A DNA stretch of 13,369 bases from the NCBI GenBank assembly GCA_050873765.1, contig JBNMJK010000062.1, positions 1 to 13,369 on the forward strand. Reading direction: 5' to 3'. Source of the stretch: Sodaliphilus sp050873765 (GTDB lineage Bacteria; Bacteroidota; Bacteroidia; Bacteroidales; Muribaculaceae). A model generated the notes under the pieces. That model was not told where the DNA came from. It ran no database searches and saw only the letters and a list, made by a program, of their open reading frames with translations. A program made the translations under genes and the position numbers. This document shows, one piece after another, positions 1-5,696 of this stretch (its first letter is position 1; each line of letters begins with the position of its first letter).

Positions 1-203
1 CAAAATGAAAAGAAGAGAAAGCAAAACTTAGACAAATAGCTGATAATCAAGCTAAAATGTTTTCAAAAGGACAACGGCTCAACTATCGTCCTTTTAATAC
101 GTAAAACACTGATAATCAGATGTGTTGAAAATCTGCGTGGGCAAATGATTGCCGCCGATTGGGGTGGTGGGCAATGATTGCTCATACAGAGGCCAAGAAG
201 CAA
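1..203. other. Gene-free left edge with short repeats
   Basis: I see no supportable gene here. The stretch holds a 10-base direct repeat CTGATAATCA at 40-49 and 109-118 (nearly palindromic). It also holds an imperfect direct repeat GTGGGCAAATGATTGC (137-152) and GTGGGCAATGATTGC (167-181), and a hairpin at 65-95 that is listed separately. The first 60 bases could be the tail of something outside the window, but no open frame is convincing. It lies just downstream of the decayed fic gene on the minus strand, so it may be the outer margin of the accessory island. That last point is inference. Confidence 0.4.
65..95. terminator. Terminator-like inverted repeat
   Basis: AAAAGGAC (65-72) and GTCCTTTT (88-95) form a perfect 8-bp stem with a 15-base loop. 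The stem ends in T4 when read in either direction. It lies downstream of the last minus-strand gene remnant (ending at 204), where a transcription terminator for the restriction-modification operon would be expected. The stem is short and AT-rich at its base, so it could be an ordinary inverted repeat. Confidence 0.4.
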
Positions 204-780
204 CTATTGAAAGCATTCATCATATACTGCCAATCCATTCACGGTCAGCAGGTACTTCTGTCGAGGATGACGGGGAGAGTCTGGATATTTCATTCTTACC
301 AAACCTTCAGCAATGGCTGGAGTAAGAGAATATTCAATGAAATTAGGGCGGTTCTTTAACCCCAAGCCTCCATCATTTCCCTTACGCTCTTTTCTTCTGA
401 ACCAATCACAACAACTAACCGCTTGACGTTTTCTGATAATGTTGATGCGAAATCGTTCACACTTGTATGGGTACTTGTATGGGTGTCATCCGCACTTCTA
501 TATCCTATCAACATATAGCGGTTCTTCAATTCGATATGTTCCCCCAACATCAAGTTGCGGAAAAACTTAACGAGAAATGACTTGTTGGGTTCAATGCCTT
601 TTGACGGATTATGATAATTCGCACGAACAAGGGCATTGCGGAATCAGAAGTCTTCAGTCCATCTACATCTTGCAGACCGATTGCTGTGTGCCATGCCGAA
701 GCCCTCTCGCGTTTATGTGGCTCCGCCACACGCTCATAGGCTTCGAAGTCGAGGTACAATTGTTTGTTATTATCTGCCAT
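204..780 (-). pseudogene. Decayed Fic-domain protein gene (VbhA-type N-terminus, catalytic core deleted)
   Basis: Three frames must be joined to read this gene. From ATG at 780 it reads MADNNKQLYLDFEAYERV and on to GLKTSD, like the N-terminus (antitoxin-VbhA-like segment) of Bacteroidetes Fic AMP-transferases. Near 641-646 it jumps, out of frame, to FRNALVRANYHNPSKGIEP and FFRNLMLGEHIELKNRYM, the segment that normally follows the Fic core. A stop at 356-358 interrupts it. One base further in frame it continues as LKNRPNFIEYSLTPAIAEG and PRHPRQKYLLTVNGLAVYDE, a winged-helix-like tail typical of these proteins, and stops at 204-206. The whole HPFxxGNGR core, probably some 150-180 residues, is missing, so no AMP-transferase activity is possible. 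It sits 28 bases after the specificity-subunit gene in the same orientation. Family identification is from recalled similarity. Frames and stops are read directly from the sequence. Confidence 0.8.
461..484. repeat. Tandem 12-bp duplication inside the fic pseudogene
   Basis: ACTTGTATGGGT occurs twice back to back (461-472 and 473-484). In the minus-strand frame of the decayed fic gene it encodes THTS twice. It is a multiple of three, so it does not itself shift the frame. It looks like a slippage duplication in a gene no longer under selection. Confidence 0.7.
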
Positions 781-808
781 TATTGTCTATAATTCGTTCA
801 ACTACAAT

Positions 809-1339
809 TTAACTCAAGTAATGCTCAATCACGGCTCTTTTACGATTTGCGCAACCTCTCATTATCTCTTGAGCCGAATCTATATGCTTTTTGTATTCAT
901 GAATTTTATCTACTAATAGCTGCTGCTCAACAAGAGATACTGAAGGAATTTCGTATCGCATAATATTGTCTTTATTACCTCTCGGCATTTTCATGCCCTT
1001 TATATCTGTCATCACAAAATCGAAGAATTGTTGACGAGCCATAACATAGTAAACATATTCAGGCATATATTCACGAGAGTCAAGTCTTATGACTAAGACA
1101 TCAGGACTACAACCACCATCTTTGTCTGCAAGCCAAATCTTCTTCAGATACGGGCGAATATTTGATAGCAGAATATCACCTTTTTTATACCTAACCGCTG
1201 AATTTATATTCGGTTCGCCATCATATGGCTTTACTCCCTCGCAGTTCTGCAAAAGGTTATCGGTACTAATATAATCAGCAACAGATATGTCGCTCATACT
1301 TATACGCTCATTAGAGTAAGAGCAAATCTGTTTAAGCAT
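809..1339 (-). CDS. Single-TRD specificity protein (half HsdS)
   Basis: This 176-residue protein is one target-recognition domain of a type I/IIG specificity subunit. A full HsdS has two such domains and is usually 350-450 residues. Visible hallmarks are the entry segment YISTDNLL (23-30), GDILLSNIRPYLKKIWLAD (54-72), GMKMPRGNKDNIM (115-127), the IPSVSLVEQQ exit motif (131-140) and a short C-terminal helix (141-176). Its role would be to read half of a bipartite DNA site for the methyltransferase/nuclease encoded just upstream. The ATG lies 2 bases after the stop of that gene, with a seven-G run immediately before the stop, so translation is probably coupled. One extra G would fuse the two frames (M-G-G-V-K-M-L-K). 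The usual TRD start is right at this ATG, which suggests the fused form is the ancestral or alternative state. The stop is followed after 28 bases by the fic pseudogene. Confidence 0.85.
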   Translation of the reverse strand: MLKQICSYSNERISMSDISVADYISTDNLLQNCEGVKPYDGEPNINSAVRYKKGDILLSNIRPYLKKIWLADKDGGCSPDVLVIRLDSREYMPEYVYYVMARQQFFDFVMTDIKGMKMPRGNKDNIMRYEIPSVSLVEQQLLVDKIHEYKKHIDSAQEIMRGCANRKRAVIEHYLS

Positions 1340-1341
1340 TT

Positions 1342-4300
1342 TTACCCCCCCATTTTATTTTTAGCTATAACTTCAAGATTATCAAGCACTTCGCCAATCT
1401 TTTGTCGGTAATTTTCAATAGTCATTCGGCTTGTATTATACTCCATATCTATAGCCTCACATTCTGCGATAATTTGCTTTTGAATTTCGATAGGTGGAAC
1501 AGGTATTGGTAGTTCTTTATAAAAATCAACGGGAACTCTTCTATGTCCACTTGCTCCTGTCATATTTAAAGCTGCAACGTTTCTGATTTCATCTCTATTC
1601 AAATATATAAATACATATTTTGACAGAATTCTATTTTCATCAGTCCGTATCACATGATATTCAGAACTGCCAAAGCCTATACCATTTGTAAGCCCTGTTA
1701 CAAGCGCACATTTGCCATTTTCCATACATGGAGTTATCTTTGCAATAATAATATCCCCCTCTTTAAAATATGTATAGCCACCTTTATAAACATCACAAAT
1801 TCGTCTATCCTCCATTTTTTCAATATGGCCATCATTACTCAATGAAGACATCTCAATAAAAGAGACTAACGTATCATCTGAAATATTTTTAACTTCCGCT
1901 TTAGATGGATTTATAGCATTGCATAAATTTTCCAAATACTTTATTTCATATTTGCTTTTTATTTTCAGAGTTGTTTTCTGAACTATAGTTCGTATCCCCT
2001 TATCAAAAATAGATCGAGACCAATCAAACATATCTTTAAACCAATGATAACCGACATACTTCATCAAATCATCTGACAATATTGTATCAGCTCTTGCAAA
2101 AGAATTGCGCACTGCACATGCAAGAGTACCACGAGCAAATCTGTCCTTTTGATTATATAACTTTCCACCAGGTGTATTGATGATAATACCTTCTGCACCC
2201 TTTCTGTTACTCCAATCATAACCCAAGAACAACTTTTGTTCTTTGTTATCAGTCGGAGCGGTTATAACAAATGTTCTTTGTTCACGTACAAGCGCAAAAT
2301 AATACAACTTGTCTTTCTCCACATCAAAGGCAAAGTCATAAAACTTTTCCAGACGTATACGCGTTGCCTCTTCTTCCGAACATTTTTTAGGCAAAGTAAT
2401 TGTCATGCCATTAAAAGCATCTACATATACCTTGAAATACTGATTCGACGAAAGCTCATTCAAATTAAACCCACGATGAATGAAGCGAAGATAAGTGTCT
2501 TCACTAACATTCTGCATTTGCAGATAATCTGCAAGAATTTGTTTGTCTTTAAACTCTGAAATATCGTCACCACTCATAATGGCTTCAACGCAATCTTCCG
2601 TGAGCTTGGCAATACAAGGTGGTTCTTTATATCGTTCAAGAAACAAGGTTACCGTATTGGTACCTGTTGCTCCGAAAGTTTTGCTTCCGAAGCTAACAAT
2701 AGCACGGATATAGAAATTCTTCAATAATTCTTCACGAGCTGCAATATAACTGCTGGATGAATTGCTGAGGATTGAAGCTGGCAAGACAACAGCAGCCAGT
2801 CCTTGCGGACGGAGTAATTGAGCAATGCGTTCTACAAAAAGCGTTTCTATCTCCTTGCCATCGTTGGTGATGACATCAAGCAAACGGAAATCATTGTTTC
2901 GCAATTTCAGATGTGACTTAAATCCGTTGACTGAATACGGAGGATTTGCCACAAGAATATCAAAAGTTCCATTTTCAACACCTTTATCCTTGTAATTTTC
3001 AAGTCCATCACCGAAGATTACGTTTGCACCCCCGGCTCCATTCATAAACATGGAAATTTTTGATACACGTGCCAAACGATAATCTTTCTCTATACCATAG
3101 ATATGCTTTTCAACCCAAGAGTTGTCATTATCCTTACGCACAGCATTTATCGCCTCAATAGCTTCCGTCAGAAAATGTCCAGCACCACATGCGTAGTCTA
3201 TCACATTAGGCAACCCATGCTCTGAAATATACGTCTGTATAGGAAGAGAATCCCAAATAAAGCGAGTTATAGGCGTAGGCGTAAAGAATTGTCCCTCATT
3301 TTGTTTGAAACCCTTGTTAAGAAGTTGTTCGAACAAATCTCCGAGAAATTGGTGCTTGCATGGATATACAATGCGGTAGGGCTGAAATAGCTGTACTACC
3401 TCAACCAAGATCTTACCATTCTGAAAGAACAGCTCTTCATTGTGAACATCCTTGAAAGCAAAATCGTTGTTTGAATAGAACTTCAATATACGGATTGTGT
3501 TATTCAAGTCTTCAATCGCTTGCTTACGCTTTTTGCCAGTATATTGCAAGAACAGGCGTTCTGCATAATCTGCTGCTACATAGAAAATTTTCTCCTTCAT
3601 AAACTCTTCCATGCCTTGCGTATGAAGGCGTTGAAGACGGTCTTGAAGAGATTCATACGTATCAGTTCCTTGCTTATACTGAAAATCTACTTCCTCAAAG
3701 TCCTGCTTCTTTATTTCGTCCACAAGTTTGCAGATAAAGAGTGCGACAAGGCGATTGAAAGCATTCTCCTTGTCTGATACGTTGTTGTGACGCAGTATTT
3801 CCTCAAAACGATTTACGATTTTATCCTCTGGAGTAAAGTCGCGCAGTTTGTTCTTGCGCAAGGGTGGTATTCCTATATTATAGGCCTGGCTATCTTCGTC
3901 AAAAATAATGTTGTCCAACCATGCTTTGTTGTAGGTTTCATCCCAAACCTTAAAACGTTCTTCGTCATTATGAGCATTGCGATAGACAAGAATGTCTTTG
4001 TCCTTATCTGCCATTTTAACAATATTGGCATCATCGGAGCAATTAATTACTTTCGACTTTACTGCAATTTCACCATCTTTCCAATCTGATGAATACAAAG
4101 CTAACCAACGTGTTGCATTTTCTTGTTGCCAATAACTAAACAACTGTCCGCCATATTCTTCCGTATTTTTTACTTCCTTATTATACTCTGTACCGGCTGT
4201 TTTACATTCTATTATAATCAGAGCATTTCCGTTTTCGTCCTTGACAACAATATCCGCCTTACCGCTTTTCGCATCACGTCCAAGCTGCCATTTAGGTTCA

Positions 4301-4563
4301 AGTTCAATGTGTTCTGGACGGTAACCTTTGCTCAGCAAGCGGCACACACATTCAAACACAACGAAATTTTCATTGTGCGAGAAATTACTTGTCGTTTTAT
4401 CATTAACAACAAGACCTTTACCTTCTGGATATATTAAGGCCTCATTGTAGAAATCTACATGAACACTACATGTTGAATATATTTTGGAATAGAACTCACA
4501 TACTGCTTCTTTTTCAAAGCCAAGAAAAGAAAGCACCTTTTTGAGATTTTCTTTTGTTATCAT
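1342..4563 (-). CDS. Single-chain restriction-modification enzyme: nuclease, N6-adenine methyltransferase, one TRD
   Basis: This 1073-residue protein combines three activities. Residues about 60-180 look like an HsdR-N-type PD-(D/E)xK nuclease: D104, then E119-C-K121 in IIIECK, with Q140 in GGQLFSYW. Residues about 400-650 are an N6-adenine methyltransferase of the HsdM type: GQFFTPTPI (424-432), SAM motif DYACGAGHF (456-464) and catalytic NPPY (540-543). Residues about 870-1065 are one target-recognition domain: YFKEGDIIIAKITP (932-945), GASGHRRVPVDFYKELPIP (1003-1021) and a helical spacer at 1030-1065. No helicase/ATPase motifs are seen, so it should not translocate like HsdR. It resembles type IIG or BcgI-like RM enzymes. 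It starts 40 bases after fic and ends on GGGGGGG-TAA, 2 bases before the 176-residue TRD gene. The DNA is AT-rich compared with genes to the right, consistent with transfer. Domain calls are motif-based, and the exact RM subtype is inference. Confidence 0.9.
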   Translation of the reverse strand: MITKENLKKVLSFLGFEKEAVCEFYSKIYSTCSVHVDFYNEALIYPEGKGLVVNDKTTSNFSHNENFVVFECVCRLLSKGYRPEHIELEPKWQLGRDAKSGKADIVVKDENGNALIIIECKTAGTEYNKEVKNTEEYGGQLFSYWQQENATRWLALYSSDWKDGEIAVKSKVINCSDDANIVKMADKDKDILVYRNAHNDEERFKVWDETYNKAWLDNIIFDEDSQAYNIGIPPLRKNKLRDFTPEDKIVNRFEEILRHNNVSDKENAFNRLVALFICKLVDEIKKQDFEEVDFQYKQGTDTYESLQDRLQRLHTQGMEEFMKEKIFYVAADYAERLFLQYTGKKRKQAIEDLNNTIRILKFYSNNDFAFKDVHNEELFFQNGKILVEVVQLFQPYRIVYPCKHQFLGDLFEQLLNKGFKQNEGQFFTPTPITRFIWDSLPIQTYISEHGLPNVIDYACGAGHFLTEAIEAINAVRKDNDNSWVEKHIYGIEKDYRLARVSKISMFMNGAGGANVIFGDGLENYKDKGVENGTFDILVANPPYSVNGFKSHLKLRNNDFRLLDVITNDGKEIETLFVERIAQLLRPQGLAAVVLPASILSNSSSSYIAAREELLKNFYIRAIVSFGSKTFGATGTNTVTLFLERYKEPPCIAKLTEDCVEAIMSGDDISEFKDKQILADYLQMQNVSEDTYLRFIHRGFNLNELSSNQYFKVYVDAFNGMTITLPKKCSEEEATRIRLEKFYDFAFDVEKDKLYYFALVREQRTFVITAPTDNKEQKLFLGYDWSNRKGAEGIIINTPGGKLYNQKDRFARGTLACAVRNSFARADTILSDDLMKYVGYHWFKDMFDWSRSIFDKGIRTIVQKTTLKIKSKYEIKYLENLCNAINPSKAEVKNISDDTLVSFIEMSSLSNDGHIEKMEDRRICDVYKGGYTYFKEGDIIIAKITPCMENGKCALVTGLTNGIGFGSSEYHVIRTDENRILSKYVFIYLNRDEIRNVAALNMTGASGHRRVPVDFYKELPIPVPPIEIQKQIIAECEAIDMEYNTSRMTIENYRQKIGEVLDNLEVIAKNKMGG
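1345..1351 (-). repeat. Seven-G homopolymer tract at the RM/TRD junction (putative phase-variation switch)
   Basis: On the coding strand the end of the RM gene reads AAA ATG GGG GGG TAA AA ATG: seven G in a row, then the stop, then the start of the next TRD gene. With 8 G the frame becomes GGG GGG GTA AAA ATG and runs on into the TRD ORF, giving a fusion of about 1251 residues. With 6 G it ends after G-G-K-N-A. GGG-GGG for two glycines is unexpected in such an AT-rich gene. Slippage of a seven-G run between TRDs is known to alter specificity in the neisserial type I system NgoAV. That this tract actually varies is inference. Confidence 0.7.
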
Positions 4564-4603
4564 ATTCTTCTTGTGACAAACGTGTATTTAATTGAAGACA
4601 ACT

Positions 4604-5152
4604 TTACTTCTCATAGCCTTCATAGTAGTAGCTCTGCTCTATGCCCTTGAATATCACTTCGCGGTTCTCTGTGTCGGACGTGAGGTGCTGCGAGAGGAGA
4701 TATCGCAGCTCGAGGTCGTTGATGGGTGAGCGTTCCATGGCAGAGAGATATTGGTCTTTGTCCACATATTGCCAATTGACCACTTTGCCGAGAGAGCGTT
4801 TGAGCATCATGTCGAGCCAGATGCGTGTGGAGCGACCGTTGCCTTCCATGAAAGGATGGCATACGTTCATCTCAACATACTTCTCTATGATATGCTCAAA
4901 GGAGTCTTCGGGCATCTTCTCCACAGCAGAAAGGGCGGCTTCAAGGTAGAGGCTATTCGCAAAGCGGAATCCTCCTTTGGCTATGTTCTTGTCGCGAACA
5001 ACGCCGGCAAAAGGATACAAGCCATCAAACAGATAATGGTGAATCTGCTGAAGTCCTGCCGTAGTGCCGACTGGTATTTTGCTTATATCCCCCGACTCGT
5101 AGAGGCGGTGGGCATTATCCAACGATTTTTCGTCTATTTCCTTTGTTGTCAT
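4604..5152 (-). CDS. fic: Class III Fic protein AMP-transferase (NmFic-like)
   Basis: This 182-residue Fic protein would transfer AMP from ATP to hydroxyl side chains of target proteins. Its catalytic motif HPFMEGNGRSTR (99-110) is intact, with H99 as the catalytic base. The flap region lies around GGFRFANSLYLE (60-71). The C-terminus ends QSYYYEGYEK, with the inhibitory motif SxxxEG (S174, E178, G179), the arrangement of class III Fic proteins that inhibit themselves through their own last helix. Length and sequence closely resemble Neisseria meningitidis NmFic (about 191 residues). Class III members are known to be controlled by oligomerisation and self-modification of tyrosines near this helix, and NmFic modifies gyrase/topoisomerase IV B subunits. 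It is the first intact gene of the minus-strand operon, 40 bases before the RM gene. A toxin-like or housekeeping-switch role beside the RM system is inference. Confidence 0.93.
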   Translation of the reverse strand: MTTKEIDEKSLDNAHRLYESGDISKIPVGTTAGLQQIHHYLFDGLYPFAGVVRDKNIAKGGFRFANSLYLEAALSAVEKMPEDSFEHIIEKYVEMNVCHPFMEGNGRSTRIWLDMMLKRSLGKVVNWQYVDKDQYLSAMERSPINDLELRYLLSQHLTSDTENREVIFKGIEQSYYYEGYEK

Positions 5153-5293
5153 AATCTTCTTTATTTCAATAGTTCCTGCTTATTTCCACCCCCTTGAATT
5201 CGATGGGGTTAAAATTTGGATTATACAGCAATTGCCATTCAGATACAACTTAAATTCTACATAAATCCATGAAACAAACTATTCTGCATCTTC

Positions 5294-5321
5294 TCAAAGG
5301 GGGCGAATTTGACCCCTTTGA
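5294..5321. repeat. 9-bp inverted repeat after the XRE remnant
   Basis: TCAAAGGGG (5294-5302) and CCCCTTTGA (5313-5321) are perfect inverted repeats around a 10-base loop. The repeat lies directly past the stop of the XRE remnant and upstream of fic. No T-run follows on either strand, so a terminator is not clear. It could be an operator or an attenuating hairpin in the fic leader. Confidence 0.45.
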
Positions 5322-5322
5322 T

Positions 5323-5460
5323 TTACTTGCTCGCTGAGATATTGAGGAGTTTTTCCGCTTCTATCTCTATTTGGCTTTTCTTTGTCTGCACGATGAGCGA
5401 GCGCACATCCACGTCAAGCGCTTCTGCCACTTGCATAAGCGTTTGAAGGCTTGGCTGCGT
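5323..5460 (-). pseudogene. C-terminal remnant of an XRE-family helix-turn-helix regulator
   Basis: Reading from 5460 the frame gives T-QPSLQTLMQVAEALDVDVRSLI, then a charged tail ending NISASK-stop. The pattern PSLxTLxxVAEALxV is the last helix pair of the XRE/Cro-type HTH fold. The first helices, including the recognition helix, are missing, and an in-frame TAA lies immediately upstream. A Bacteroidetes-type promoter abuts the remnant, as if an internal deletion joined the promoter to the gene's last third. An internal ATG could still give a peptide of 37 residues. The intact gene may once have repressed the fic/RM operon, but that is inference. The HTH assignment rests on a short pattern. 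Confidence 0.6.
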
Positions 5461-5463
5461 TTA

Positions 5464-5495
5464 CAAAGGTAAAAATATTCATTGACAATCACGAA
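5464..5495 (-). promoter_or_regulatory. Bacteroidetes-type promoter for the XRE remnant/fic/RM operon
   Basis: On the minus strand, TTCG (5492-5495, one mismatch to TTTG) is followed by 20 bases and TACCTTTG (5464-5471), matching the Bacteroidetes -33/-7 pattern. Transcription would begin near 5457, giving a leader of about 300 bases before fic that includes the XRE remnant and the inverted repeat at 5294-5321. No better promoter was seen closer to fic. Confidence 0.5.
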
Positions 5496-5624
5496 AGATT
5501 GTGGAAATAGTTGCCTAAATTATTGCGTTTTACATCTATTCCGCCATAAAGCAAAAGCATTTCAAGGCCTCACAATCAAAAAGCGGCTTTTTCTAATCTT
5601 TTGTTTTTTTTTGTGGATCAAAAA

Positions 5625-5641
5625 TTGGCATGGTTATTGCT
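5625..5641 (+). promoter_or_regulatory. Sigma-54 (RpoN) -24/-12 promoter
   Basis: TTGGCATGGTTATTGCT matches the sigma-54 consensus YTGGCACG-N4-TTGCW at every fixed position but one (T for C in TGGCATG). The obligatory GG (5627-5628) and GC (5639-5640) are exactly 10 bases apart. Transcription would start near 5652, 45 bases before the ATG of the AlbA_2-WYL gene. No Bacteroidetes sigma-ABfr pattern was found in this leader. If real, expression needs an ATP-dependent enhancer-binding activator, which is not encoded in the window. Confidence 0.6.
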
Positions 5642-5696
5642 ACATCTGTTTGATGCATACTTTTTTAACATGAACATCTAAAAAATCTATTTTAAA

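Larger units (their letters stand above)
5153..5696. other. Intergenic region between divergent fic/RM operon and AlbA_2-WYL gene
   Basis: No intact gene is seen in this 544-base stretch. It contains a 3' remnant of an XRE regulator with an adjacent minus-strand promoter, a 9-bp inverted repeat, and a sigma-54-like promoter pointing to the gene at 5697 (each listed separately). The bases between about 5495 and 5620 are AT-rich and show nothing I can name. Activator sites for the sigma-54 promoter would be expected there. Confidence 0.6.

Noticed and set aside
159..359. 66-codon plus-strand ORF
   Set aside because: It is antisense to the tail of the decayed fic gene, whose minus-strand translation gives recognisable Fic-family segments. 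The plus-strand peptide looks like nothing.
4751..5197. 148-codon plus-strand ORF
   Set aside because: It is antisense to the intact Fic gene, which has full catalytic and inhibitory motifs.
5294..5321. Rho-independent terminator after the XRE remnant
   Set aside because: The hairpin is perfect but no T-run follows on the minus strand, and a terminator here would block the only promoter found for fic. It was kept only as an inverted repeat.
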